The translations under genes and the position numbers were made by a program. The notes beneath the pieces were generated by a model that had not been told where the DNA came from, searched no databases, and saw nothing but the letters and a program-made list of their open reading frames with translations. A DNA stretch of 47,121 nt from Bradyrhizobium sp. NAS80.1 (GTDB taxonomy: Bacteria > Pseudomonadota > Alphaproteobacteria > Rhizobiales > Xanthobacteraceae), in NCBI RefSeq assembly GCF_001908205.1, contig NZ_LGHL01000089.1:1-47121 (forward strand). Direction: 5' to 3'. This document shows, piece by piece, positions 6,228 through 15,155 of the stretch; the first letter of the stretch is position 1; each line of letters begins with the position of its first letter.

Positions 6228-8384
6228 ATGGCGATCCGTCCGAGCCTTAGCCGCTTCCTTGGCCGTTTCCGGCCTCGCTTCAAGATGCCGAAATGGGGTG
6301 TGCGCGGCAGTCTGTTCGCGGCCTTCGCGCTGATCGCAGGCATGGGTCTCGTGATCGCGGCGGGCGCCGGCTTCGTCTTCAATCATCTCGGCGCGACCAT
6401 GATGGATCTGAGCGGCCGCGACATTCCGCGGCTCTCCGCCAGCCTTCAGCTCGCCTCGCAGAGCGCAACGCTCGCGGCGCAGGGCCCCGGCCTCCTGGCA
6501 TCGCCCTCCGACGAGGCGCTGAGCGAACGCACCAAGAGCGTGAAGGACATCCAGCAGCTTGCCATGGCCAAGCTCGGCGAGATCATCGAGCTCGGTGCCG
6601 ACAAGCAGACCGCGAACGCGCTGCGTGACACCGCCAAGAGCATCGACGAGGCAACCCAGAGCCTGGTGTCGGCCGCACGTGAACGGCTCGATACCGGCGC
6701 GCTGCACGACAAGCAGTACGAAGCACTGCGCAAGGCGCAGCTCTCCTTCGTCGGCGCGGCGGGTCCCGCGATGCTCGATGCGCAGACGCGCCTGAACGCG
6801 ATCCTCGGCGCCGCGGAAGTCTCCGCTGACGATGCCACCGAAGCCGCCCGCATCGTCGCCCAGATCTCGACGATCTCCGCCAACGGCAATCTGATGGCCG
6901 CCGACATGATGGCGGCACTCTCGGCCAACAACAGCGACACGCTGGAGGCGATCGAGAAGGAGTTCAAGGCGACCCGCGACCGCGTCAGGTCGAACCTCGA
7001 GGACCTGCCGAATATCTCCTCCATGCAGGCGGTGCGCGACGCCGTGCAGAAGTTGTTCGCCTTCGGCGAGGGCAAGACCGGCGTGTTCAAGATCCGCCAG
7101 AAGGAGCTCGACTCGATCGATTACGGCCAGACCATCCTGGACGAGACCCGCAAGCTCAATGTCGGCCTCGGCATCAGCGTGCAGCAGCTCGTCGACGGCG
7201 TGCAGAAGGAAACCAACGCGTCGACCTTCCAGGCCCGTCAGGAAATCTCGTTCGCCACTACCGCCATGCTGGCGCTGGGCGCGCTGATGCTGGTCGGCTC
7301 GGCCCTTTTCGTCTGGCTCTATGTCGGCCGCAACATCCTGCGCCGGATCGGCGCCCTGCATCAGTCGATGCAGCTGCTCGCGAACGGCGACCTCGAGACC
7401 GAGATCTACCGCTCGAAGCACCATAATGACGAGATCTCGGTGATGGCGAACACGCTGCAGGTGTTCCGCGAGAGCATGATCGAGGCCCGCGCGCTGACGA
7501 GCGAGCAGGACATGGACCGTGTCGCCAAGGCCGAGCGTGCCGCGCGCATGGAGGCCAAGATCGCCGAGTTCGAGGGCACGGTGCGCACCGCGCTCGAAAA
7601 TCTCGCGCAGTCGGCCAATTCGATGCAGTCGACCGCGCAGAGCATGTCGAACACCGCCGACCAATCCAGCGCGCTGGTCAGCGCAGTCGCCTCCGCCGCG
7701 GAGGAAACCTCGGTCAATGTCCAGACCGTGTCGGCGGGCACCGAGCAGCTGTCCTCCTCGATCCAGGAGATCAGCCGCCAGGTTGTCACCTCGGCCGAGA
7801 TCGCCAAGAAGGCGGTCGACGAGGCCGGCGCCACCGACACCACGGTGCAGAGCCTCGCCGACAGCGCGAGCCGCATCAGCGTCGTCGTCGACCTGATCCA
7901 GACCATCGCATCGCAGACCAACCTGCTCGCGCTCAACGCCACCATCGAGGCGGCGCGCGCGGGCGAGGCCGGCCGTGGCTTCGCGGTGGTTGCCTCCGAG
8001 GTGAAGAGCCTCGCGAGCCAGACCGCCAAGGCGACGGATGAGATCCGCACCCAGATCGCCAGCATGCAGCAGGTTACGACGTCAGCGGTCGGCGCCATCC
8101 AAGGCATCGGCCGCATCATCGGCGAGATCAACGACGTCACCACCACGATCGCCGCCGCGGTCGAGGAACAGGGCGCGGCCACCCGCGAAATCGCCCGCAA
8201 CATCCAGCATGCGGCCGGCGGCACCAGCGAGGTCTCCAGCAACATCGTCGGCGTCTCCACGGCGTCCGCAGAAGCCGGCGCTGCCGCAACGGAAGTGCTG
8301 GGCGCCTCGGATGCGCTCCGCCGCGAGGCCGACATGCTGCGCGGAGAGATCGACGCGTTCCTCAACGACATGCGAGCGGCCTGA
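6228..8384 (+). CDS. Methyl-accepting chemotaxis protein
   Basis: This 718-residue membrane chemoreceptor signals to CheA/CheW. It has a first membrane helix (about residues 27-50), a long mostly helical periplasmic sensor region (about 50-340), a second membrane helix (about 343-368), a HAMP domain (about 370-425) and a methyl-accepting signalling domain. The highly conserved hairpin tip (QTNLLALNATIEAARAGEAG) starts near residue 563, followed by EVKSLASQTAKATDEI. No C-terminal CheR-binding pentapeptide is seen. The ligand is unknown; the sensor looks like a helical-bundle type. GGGGGAA precedes the ATG. There are no che genes in the window, so it must feed a distant pathway. Confidence 0.93.
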   Translation: MAIRPSLSRFLGRFRPRFKMPKWGVRGSLFAAFALIAGMGLVIAAGAGFVFNHLGATMMDLSGRDIPRLSASLQLASQSATLAAQGPGLLASPSDEALSERTKSVKDIQQLAMAKLGEIIELGADKQTANALRDTAKSIDEATQSLVSAARERLDTGALHDKQYEALRKAQLSFVGAAGPAMLDAQTRLNAILGAAEVSADDATEAARIVAQISTISANGNLMAADMMAALSANNSDTLEAIEKEFKATRDRVRSNLEDLPNISSMQAVRDAVQKLFAFGEGKTGVFKIRQKELDSIDYGQTILDETRKLNVGLGISVQQLVDGVQKETNASTFQARQEISFATTAMLALGALMLVGSALFVWLYVGRNILRRIGALHQSMQLLANGDLETEIYRSKHHNDEISVMANTLQVFRESMIEARALTSEQDMDRVAKAERAARMEAKIAEFEGTVRTALENLAQSANSMQSTAQSMSNTADQSSALVSAVASAAEETSVNVQTVSAGTEQLSSSIQEISRQVVTSAEIAKKAVDEAGATDTTVQSLADSASRISVVVDLIQTIASQTNLLALNATIEAARAGEAGRGFAVVASEVKSLASQTAKATDEIRTQIASMQQVTTSAVGAIQGIGRIIGEINDVTTTIAAAVEEQGAATREIARNIQHAAGGTSEVSSNIVGVSTASAEAGAAATEVLGASDALRREADMLRGEIDAFLNDMRAA

Positions 8385-8386
8385 TT

Positions 8387-8481
8387 GTCATTCCAGGGCG
8401 GCGCGTAGCGCCGAACCGGGAATCCCGCGCTACAATCGCCGTCATTCAGGGTTCGCGCCGACGCGCGCCCCGGAATGACGG
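8387..8481. repeat. Bradyrhizobium-type dispersed palindromic repeat
   Basis: The outer arms GTCATTCC and GGAATGAC frame GC-rich internal palindromes such as GGCGCGTAGCGCC. It starts three bases after the chemoreceptor stop codon. Elements of this form are scattered between Bradyrhizobium genes; the family statement is from memory. Confidence 0.65.
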
Positions 8482-8599
8482 CGTTTTTGGCGCACGCCAA
8501 CCGGGACACGGAAATTTCGCCCGGTATGATGGCCATGCGCGACCACCCAGCGTAGTTTTTCGGCTGGCGCGCCGCGGCCGCTCGGTTTAAGCCGGAAGC

Positions 8600-9661
8600 A
8601 TGAATTCAAAAACCGACACCGCGCAATCCTCGGCCGAGGCCCTGCGCTACCCCTGGGAACAGCATCCCGGTCCCGATGAGGTCGTCGAAATACGGCCCGG
8701 CGTGTTGTGGGTGCGGCTGAAGCTGCCGTTCCGCCTCAACCACGTGAACATCTATCTGCTCGCCGACGGCGACGGCTATGCGATGGTCGATGCCGGCTTC
8801 GGCAACGAGGAGACGATCGAGGCCTGGACGAAGCTGTTCGACGGTCCGTTGAAGGGCGTCAACATCACGCGGCTGATTGTCACCCACTCCCATCCCGATC
8901 ATGTCGGGCTCGCGGGGTGGATCGTCGAGCGGTTCAAATGCCCGCTGGTGATGTCGCAGGTCGAATATCTGCAATCGGTCTATCACCAGAACCGTGGCAC
9001 CGAGGAACGGCGCGGGGCGCAGCGGCTGTTCTTCCGCCGCCACGGCATGGACGAGTCGCTCACCGAGAAGCTGCTCGGCCGCGGCCAGGATTATCTCAAG
9101 CGCGTCTCGGTGTTGCCGCCGTCCTACCGCCGCATCTCGCACGGCGACGATGTCGTAATCGGTTCGCGCCGCTTCAAGGTGATCACCGGCGGCGGCCACG
9201 CGCTCGACCAGGTGATGCTGTATTGCGCCGACGACAAGCTGTTTCTCTCCGCCGACCAGGTGCTGAGCAAGATCTCGCCGAATGTCAGCGTGTGGGCGGT
9301 CGAGCCCGACCAGAACTCGCTCGGCGAATATCTGGCCTCGCTCGCAAGCCTCACCACCACCCTGCCCTATGACCTTCTGGTGCTGCCCGGCCACGGCGTG
9401 CCGTTCTATGGGCTGAAGACCCGTATCAAGCAGCTCGCCGACCACCACGAGGAGCGCTGCCGCCTGATCGCGGAGGCGTGCCGCGAGGTGCCGCAGACCT
9501 CGCGCGCATTGGTGCCTGTCGTGTTCAACAAGCATGTGCTGGACGAACATCAGATGGGCTTTGCCGCCGGCGAGCTGGTCGCCCATGTCAATTACATGAT
9601 CGTCGAGGGCCGGCTGACGGCGGAGACGAAGGACGGCATGCTCCAGTTCAGGACGACCTGA
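8600..9661 (+). CDS. MBL-fold metallo-hydrolase
   Basis: This 353-residue protein of the metallo-beta-lactamase fold has the metal motif THSHPDHVGLAG (about residues 95-106). A preceding strand ends in DAGFG, and later ligands include GGGHALDQ (about 199), SADQVL (about 220) and LPGHGVPF (about 263). The C-terminal part carries HHEERC and a helical tail typical of the glyoxalase-II/RNase Z-like hydrolase subgroup with a C-terminal domain. It is cytoplasmic, with no signal peptide. The substrate is unknown; thioester or lactone hydrolysis is common in the family. It lies alone between two repeat-containing intergenic regions, upstream of hemA with 363 bases between. Confidence 0.85.
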   Translation: MNSKTDTAQSSAEALRYPWEQHPGPDEVVEIRPGVLWVRLKLPFRLNHVNIYLLADGDGYAMVDAGFGNEETIEAWTKLFDGPLKGVNITRLIVTHSHPDHVGLAGWIVERFKCPLVMSQVEYLQSVYHQNRGTEERRGAQRLFFRRHGMDESLTEKLLGRGQDYLKRVSVLPPSYRRISHGDDVVIGSRRFKVITGGGHALDQVMLYCADDKLFLSADQVLSKISPNVSVWAVEPDQNSLGEYLASLASLTTTLPYDLLVLPGHGVPFYGLKTRIKQLADHHEERCRLIAEACREVPQTSRALVPVVFNKHVLDEHQMGFAAGELVAHVNYMIVEGRLTAETKDGMLQFRTT

Positions 9662-9777
9662 GCGTTGTCTTCGCCTCGCCCCGCTTCCGGGGAGAGGCCG
9701 ACGCGCCCCGAGCGATACGAAGCATCGTCTCGCGCGCGGCGGGTAAGGGATCAACTCTCACCGTCCACTTGGAGACT

Positions 9778-9824
9778 TCCCCTCCCCCCAACCCTTTCCC
9801 CGCAAGCAGGGCAAGGGGGCGCAC
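9778..9824. repeat. GC-rich intergenic repeat (CCTCCCC..CGCAAG type)
   Basis: A run of CCCTCCCCCC, AACCCT and CCCCGCAAG followed by AGGGCAAGGGGG can fold back on itself. The same unit recurs at 11301 and, inverted, at 11431, so it is a dispersed element. Confidence 0.5.
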
Positions 9825-9874
9825 CTTCAGCGCTGCGGCGCATGGTGCAGAGCAACAATGCATCTCGCGTGAAC

Positions 9875-9888
9875 TTGATCGGGATCAA
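9875..9888. promoter_or_regulatory. FixK/FNR-type box upstream of hemA
   Basis: TTGAT-CGGG-ATCAA is a perfect match to the FixK/FNR palindrome. It is centred 143 bases before the hemA start codon. A class II position would place the transcription start near 9922, giving a leader of about 100 bases. Oxygen control of hemA through the FixLJ-FixK cascade is established in Bradyrhizobium. Confidence 0.82.
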
Positions 9889-9959
9889 GTTTCAAATCGC
9901 ACGATAGGGCATTTTGCCCAAATGCTCCCCAAGGCCAAATGTGGGATAGCGCATGGACA

Positions 9960-9980
9960 TTAGAGCTGGAAAAGCTCTAA
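9960..9980 (+). promoter_or_regulatory. Perfect stem-loop in the hemA leader
   Basis: TTAGAGCT and AGCTCTAA form a perfect 8-base stem around the 5-base loop GGAAA, 44 bases before the hemA ATG. It lies downstream of the transcription start predicted from the FixK box, so it should be in the messenger RNA. It could also act as DNA, since TTAGA...TCTAA half-sites recall iron-control elements. Its role is not known. Confidence 0.55.
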
Positions 9981-10024
9981 GAAGATGCATCCCTTTTTGG
10001 TCAGTTCCGTCTCAGGTTTTTCCG

Positions 10025-11254
10025 ATGGATTACGCCCAGTTCTTCAATTCCGCCCTCGATCGTCTTCACACCGAGCGGCGCTACCGCGTATTCGCCGACC
10101 TCGAACGCATAGCCGGCCGGTTCCCGCATGCGCTCTGGCACTCGCCGAAGGGCAAACGCGACGTCGTAATCTGGTGCTCCAACGATTATCTCGGCATGGG
10201 CCAGCACCCGAAGGTGGTCGGAGCCATGGTCGAAACCGCGACCCGCGTCGGCACCGGCGCCGGCGGCACCCGCAACATCGCCGGCACGCATCATCCGCTG
10301 GTGCAGCTTGAGGCCGAGCTCGCCGACCTCCACGGCAAGGAAGCCGCGCTGCTCTTCACCTCCGGCTATGTCTCGAACCAGACCGGCATCGCGACCATCG
10401 CAAAGCTCATTCCGAACTGCCTGATCGTGTCGGACGAGCTCAACCACAATTCGATGATCGAAGGCATCCGCCAGTCCGGCTGCGAGCGCGTTGTGTTCCG
10501 CCACAACGATCTCGCGCATCTCGAAGAGCTGCTGAAGGCTGCGGGTCCGAACCGGCCGAAGCTGATCGCCTGCGAGAGCCTTTATTCGATGGACGGCGAC
10601 GTCGCCCCGCTCGCGAAGATCTGCGATCTCGCCGAGAAGTACGGCGCGATGACCTATGTCGACGAGGTCCACGCCGTCGGCATGTACGGCCCGCGCGGCG
10701 GCGGCATCGCCGAGCGTGACGGCGTCATGCGTCGCATCGACATTCTGGAAGGCACGCTGGCCAAGGCGTTCGGCTGCCTCGGCGGCTACATCGCCGCCAA
10801 CGGCCAGATCATCGACGCCGTGCGCTCCTACGCGCCGGGCTTCATCTTCACGACCGCGCTGCCGCCGGCGATCTGCTCGGCCGCGACCGCAGCGATCAAG
10901 CACCTGAAGACCTCGAGCTGGGAGCGCGAGCGCCACCAGGACCGCGCCGCCCGCGTCAAGGCGATCCTCAACGCCGCCGGCCTGCCGGTGATGTCGAGCG
11001 ACACCCACATCGTGCCGCTGTTCGTCGGCGATCCCGAGAAGTGCAAGCAGGCCTCCGATTTGCTGCTCGAAGAGCACGGCATCTACATCCAGCCGATCAA
11101 CTATCCGACCGTTGCCAAGGGCACCGAGCGCCTGCGCATCACGCCCTCGCCCTATCACGACGATGGCCTGATCGATCAGCTCGCCGACGCCCTGCTGCAA
11201 GTGTGGGACCGCCTCGGCCTGCCGCTCCGCGAGAAATCGCTGGCGGCGGAGTAG
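10025..11254 (+). CDS. hemA: 5-aminolevulinate synthase
   Basis: This 409-residue PLP enzyme condenses glycine and succinyl-CoA to 5-aminolevulinate, the first step of heme synthesis by the alphaproteobacterial C4 route. It has WCSNDYLGMG near the start, GAGGTRNIAG (glycine-rich), DELNHNSMIEG, YVDEVHAVGMYGPRG (cofactor aspartate) and GTLAKAFGCLGGY with the PLP lysine at 247. The length is normal for the family. The ATG at 10025 is chosen because homologues begin MDYAQFF; an in-frame ATG at 9953 would translate the leader stem-loop. Expression is probably raised at low oxygen by the FixK-type box. Confidence 0.96.
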   Translation: MDYAQFFNSALDRLHTERRYRVFADLERIAGRFPHALWHSPKGKRDVVIWCSNDYLGMGQHPKVVGAMVETATRVGTGAGGTRNIAGTHHPLVQLEAELADLHGKEAALLFTSGYVSNQTGIATIAKLIPNCLIVSDELNHNSMIEGIRQSGCERVVFRHNDLAHLEELLKAAGPNRPKLIACESLYSMDGDVAPLAKICDLAEKYGAMTYVDEVHAVGMYGPRGGGIAERDGVMRRIDILEGTLAKAFGCLGGYIAANGQIIDAVRSYAPGFIFTTALPPAICSAATAAIKHLKTSSWERERHQDRAARVKAILNAAGLPVMSSDTHIVPLFVGDPEKCKQASDLLLEEHGIYIQPINYPTVAKGTERLRITPSPYHDDGLIDQLADALLQVWDRLGLPLREKSLAAE

Positions 11255-11300
11255 GACTCTCGCCTCTCCTTTAGCTCAACCCACACCGCCGCCGGGGCTA

Positions 11301-11463
11301 CCCCCTCCCCAACCCTCCCCGCAAGGGGGGGGAGGGAGCGAAAGAGTTGTGCCTTCCTCACCTCGATTGAGTGCAACTGCCTGACCCGGGGCTGGTCTCA
11401 CCTTTGTTGCAACGAGCGATATCCTCTCCGTTCCCCCTTGCGGGCGAGGGGCAGGGAGGGGGT
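11301..11463. repeat. Composite inverted intergenic repeat
   Basis: The left arm (11301-11338) contains CCCCTCCCCAACCCTCCCCG followed by CAAGGGG. The right arm (11431-11463) is its approximate reverse complement. About 90 bases of unrelated sequence lie between. It occupies most of the 378 bases between hemA and the hybrid kinase gene; the rest presumably holds the kinase promoter. Confidence 0.5.
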
Positions 11464-11632
11464 GCCACACGAGGACTCTCTCAGTAGGCCTGAGAACGCC
11501 ATACGGCTTAACGACAACCTCAGTTCCGGTTCCCGCACGGCATTTCGCTGTCGCTTGCGCCCGTCCAAAGCGCTAGATTTGCAAGGAAAATGAGAGCGGG
11601 CGCTGTCGCGCCCATGGAGAACGCACGGGCCA

Positions 11633-14600
11633 ATGCTGCACGACTGGGGCGTGATCGCCGCCGCCTTCGGCTATATCGGCTTTCTGTTCCTGGTGGCGAG
11701 CCACGGCGACCGCCGTTCGCCGGCCGGGCCGGGCCGCGCCTCCGGCCTGATCTATCCGCTGTCGCTCGCGATCTATTGCACCTCCTGGACCTTCTTCGGC
11801 TCGGTCGGCTTCGCGACCCGTAACTCGACCGACTTCCTTGCGATCTATGTCGGCCCGATCCTGATGATCGGGATCGGCGCCGGCGTGCTCCGGCGGGTGA
11901 TCCAGCTCGCGAAGGCCCACAACATCACCTCGATCGCCGACTTCATCGGCGCGCGCTATGGCAAGAGCCAGGCGGTGGCGGCCACCGTGGCCCTGATCGC
12001 GATCATCGGCTCGGTGCCCTACATCGCGCTCCAGCTCAAGGCGGTCGCCTCCTCGCTCGCAACGATCCTGAGCGAGGACCAGGCCTTCTCTCACATCCCG
12101 ATCCTCGGCGATATGGCGCTGATGGTGACGCTGGCGATGGCGGCCTTCGCGGTGCTGTTCGGCACGCGGCAGACCGACGCCACCGAGCACCAGCACGGCC
12201 TGATGCTGGCGGTCGCGACCGAATCCATCGTCAAGCTAGTCGCATTCCTCGCCGCCGGCATCTTCGTCACCTTCTGGATGTTCTCGCCGCCTGAATTGAT
12301 CGAGCGCGCGATGAAGACGCCTGAGGCGGTGCGCGCGATCGAGTATTCGCCGTCGATCGGCAACTTCCTCACCATGACGTTGCTGTCGCTCTGCGCGATC
12401 ATGCTGCTGCCGCGCCAGTTTCACGTCAGCGTGGTCGAAAACTCGTCCGACGCCGAGGTCGGCCGCGCGCGCTGGCTGTTCCCGCTCTATCTCGTCGCGA
12501 TTAATCTGTTCGTGATCCCGATCGCCCTCGCCGGCCTCGTCATCTTTCCGTTTGGTGTGGTCGACCCGGACATGTACGTGCTGGCGCTGCCCATGGAGGG
12601 TGGTGCGGCACTCCTCAGCGTCGCAGTCTTCGTCGGCGGCCTGTCGGCGGCGACCGCGATGGTGATCGTCGAATGCGTCGCGCTCTCCATCATGGTCTCG
12701 AACGACCTCGTGGTGCCGCTGGTGCTGCAACGGCGCCCGGAGGGGCGCCCCGGCGGCGCCGATTTCAGCGACTTCCTGCTGCGCTCGCGGCGGCTCGCGA
12801 TCTTCGCCATCATGGTGATGGCCTATTTCTATTACCGCGCGCTTGGCAACACCCAGCTCGTGGCGATCGGTCTGCTCTCCTTCGCCGCCATCGCCCAGCT
12901 TGCACCAAGCTTCTTCGGCGGACTGCTGTGGCGGCGCGCGACCGCGCGCGGCGCGATCGGCGGCATGCTGGTCGGTTTCGCGGTGTGGCTCTACACGCTG
13001 TTCATCCCGAGCTTCATGGATACCTCGACTTCAGGCATCCTGCTGCTCCAGCACGGTCCGTTCGGGATCGAGGCGCTGCGGCCGCAGGCGCTGTTCGGCG
13101 CCGACCTGCCGCCGCTGATGCATGGCGTTGTCTGGTCGCTGTCGCTCAACATCCTCACCTATGTGCTGCTGTCGCTGGCGCGGCAGCCGTCTTCCATCGA
13201 GCTGGTGCAGGCCGATCTGTTCGTGCCCATCACACTCGCGCCGATCTCCCCGAATTTCCGCCGCTGGCGCACCACCGTCACGGTGCAGGACATCCAGACC
13301 ACGGTCGCGCAGTATCTCGGGCCCGACCGTGCACGACATTCGTTCGAGGCCTTCTCCGCAAGACGCAATGTTCGGCTCGAGCCCGCGGCGCCCGCCGATT
13401 TCGAGCTGCTGCAGCACGCCGAGCACCTGATCGCCTCCTCGATCGGCGCGGCCTCATCGCGGCTCGTGATGTCGCTCCTGCTGCGCAAGCGGACCGTCTC
13501 TGCGAAGGCCGCGCTGAAACTGCTCGACGATTCCCATGCGGCGCTGCATTTCAACCGCGAGATCCTCCAGACCGCGCTCAACCATGTGCGTCAGGGCATC
13601 GCGGTGTTCGACGCCGACCTGCAACTGATCTGCTCCAATCGTCAGTTCGGCGATCTCCTCAACGTGCCGCCGCATTTCATCCAGTTCGGCACGCCCTTGC
13701 GCGAAATCCTGGAATTCATGGGCGTGAGCGATCCGGACGATCCGTCCGCGCGCGAAGCCATGCTGGAGCGGCGGCTCGCGGCTTACACCACCGACGGCGA
13801 GCCGTATCTCGAGCGCCTGCCGGAACGCCATATGGTGATCGAGGTGCTCACCAACCACATGCCCGGCGGCGGCTTCGTCATCACCTTTACCGACGTCACG
13901 CCGACGTTCGAGGCGGCGGAAGCGCTGGAGCGCGCCAACGCGACGCTGGAAAAGCGCGTGCGCGACCGCACCGAGGAGCTGACGCGGCTGAACTCCGAGC
14001 TGGCGCGGGCCAAGAGCACGGCGGAAGACGCCAGCATCTCCAAGACGCGCTTCCTCGCCGCCGCCAGCCACGACATTCTCCAGCCGCTCAACGCGGCGCG
14101 GCTTTACGTCACGAGCCTGGTCGAGCGCCAGCACAGCGGCGAGGAGACCCGGCTGGTCGAGAACATCGACGAGTCGCTCCAGGCGATCGAGGAGATCCTC
14201 GGCGCGCTGCTCGATATCTCGCGGCTGGATGCCGGCGCGATGACGACCTCGATCTCGAGCTTCAAGATGGCCGATTTGATGCGTTCGCTGGAGATCGAGT
14301 TCGCGCCGATCGCGCGCGCCAAGGGTCTCGAGCTCACCTTCGTGCCCTGCTCACTGCCGGTCGAGTCGGACCGCCTGCTGCTGCGGCGCCTGCTCCAGAA
14401 CCTGATCTCCAACGCGATCAAATACACACCGCGCGGCCGCGTGCTGGTCGGCTGCCGCCGCCGCGGCGCCTCGCTCAAGATTTGCGTCTATGACACCGGC
14501 GTCGGAATCCCATCGGTCAAGCGCGGCGAGATCTTCAAGGAATTCCACCGCCTCGAGCAGGGCGCGCGGATCGCGCGCGGTCTGGGCCTTGGCCTGTCGA

Positions 14601-15142
14601 TCGTCGAACGGCTGGCGCGCGTGCTCAAGCACGGCATCGCCATCGACGGCAATGCGAGCGGCGGCTCGGTGTTTTCCGTGACGGTGCCGACCGCGAAGGC
14701 GGTCACGCACACCGCCGCCGTGACCATCGCGACGCCGCTCGCGCACAGGCCGATCTCGGGCGCCCTGATCGTCTGCATCGAGAACGACGCGGCGATCCTC
14801 GACGGCATGCGCACGCTGCTAAGGGCCTGGAACGCCGAGGTGATCGCGGTGGCCGATCCCGAAGGCGCGATCGCCGCGATCGAAGCTGCCGGGAAGCGCG
14901 TCACCGGCCTGCTCGTCGATTACCATCTCGACCGTGGCAACGGCATTGCCGCCATCCGCGAGATCCGCCGCCGCTTCGGCGACACCATCCCCGCGATCCT
15001 GATTACCGCCGACCGTAGCCCCGCAGTGCAAGTCGCCGCGCGTGAGGAGAATATCGCGGTGCTCAACAAGCCGGTGAAGCCGGCCTCGCTCCGCGCCTTG
15101 CTCGGTCAGTGGCGCACACAGCAGATGGTCGCGGCGGAGTAA
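11633..15142 (+). CDS. SLC5-transporter/hybrid histidine kinase with receiver domain
   Basis: This 1169-residue fusion has three parts. Residues 1 to about 520 are a sodium:solute symporter (SLC5) domain with about 13 membrane helices. Residues about 625-755 are a PAS domain (VRQGIAVFDADLQLICSNRQ), followed by a coiled linker. Residues about 800-1020 are the kinase, with phospho-accepting His813 (ASHDILQPLNAARL), N-box NLISNAIKY and DTGVGIPS/GLGLGLSIVERL. Residues about 1040-1165 are a receiver with Asp1096 (LLVDYHLD) and conserved Lys in LNKPVKP. This is the NahK/CbrA-like architecture, in which the transporter may sense or carry a nutrient. No cognate regulator is adjacent; the orphan NarL-type regulator at 21197-21868 is a candidate. 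Confidence 0.92.
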   Translation: MLHDWGVIAAAFGYIGFLFLVASHGDRRSPAGPGRASGLIYPLSLAIYCTSWTFFGSVGFATRNSTDFLAIYVGPILMIGIGAGVLRRVIQLAKAHNITSIADFIGARYGKSQAVAATVALIAIIGSVPYIALQLKAVASSLATILSEDQAFSHIPILGDMALMVTLAMAAFAVLFGTRQTDATEHQHGLMLAVATESIVKLVAFLAAGIFVTFWMFSPPELIERAMKTPEAVRAIEYSPSIGNFLTMTLLSLCAIMLLPRQFHVSVVENSSDAEVGRARWLFPLYLVAINLFVIPIALAGLVIFPFGVVDPDMYVLALPMEGGAALLSVAVFVGGLSAATAMVIVECVALSIMVSNDLVVPLVLQRRPEGRPGGADFSDFLLRSRRLAIFAIMVMAYFYYRALGNTQLVAIGLLSFAAIAQLAPSFFGGLLWRRATARGAIGGMLVGFAVWLYTLFIPSFMDTSTSGILLLQHGPFGIEALRPQALFGADLPPLMHGVVWSLSLNILTYVLLSLARQPSSIELVQADLFVPITLAPISPNFRRWRTTVTVQDIQTTVAQYLGPDRARHSFEAFSARRNVRLEPAAPADFELLQHAEHLIASSIGAASSRLVMSLLLRKRTVSAKAALKLLDDSHAALHFNREILQTALNHVRQGIAVFDADLQLICSNRQFGDLLNVPPHFIQFGTPLREILEFMGVSDPDDPSAREAMLERRLAAYTTDGEPYLERLPERHMVIEVLTNHMPGGGFVITFTDVTPTFEAAEALERANATLEKRVRDRTEELTRLNSELARAKSTAEDASISKTRFLAAASHDILQPLNAARLYVTSLVERQHSGEETRLVENIDESLQAIEEILGALLDISRLDAGAMTTSISSFKMADLMRSLEIEFAPIARAKGLELTFVPCSLPVESDRLLLRRLLQNLISNAIKYTPRGRVLVGCRRRGASLKICVYDTGVGIPSVKRGEIFKEFHRLEQGARIARGLGLGLSIVERLARVLKHGIAIDGNASGGSVFSVTVPTAKAVTHTAAVTIATPLAHRPISGALIVCIENDAAILDGMRTLLRAWNAEVIAVADPEGAIAAIEAAGKRVTGLLVDYHLDRGNGIAAIREIRRRFGDTIPAILITADRSPAVQVAAREENIAVLNKPVKPASLRALLGQWRTQQMVAAE

Positions 15143-15155
15143 GGCGCGCGGCGGG

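Noticed and set aside
6162..7664. 500-codon minus-strand frame across the chemoreceptor
   Set aside because: The plus strand encodes a textbook methyl-accepting protein; the reverse frame is rich in Arg, His, Asp and Gly as expected of GC-rich antisense.
9953..10024. hemA start at the upstream ATG (9953)
   Set aside because: It would translate the leader stem-loop; homologues begin at MDYAQFF (10025).
11395..11435. EcfG-like promoter (GGAAC...CGTT, minus strand) in the hemA/kinase gap
   Set aside because: The spacing is 15 bases, outside the 16-17 consensus, and no gene or terminator follows on that strand; it also overlaps a repeat.
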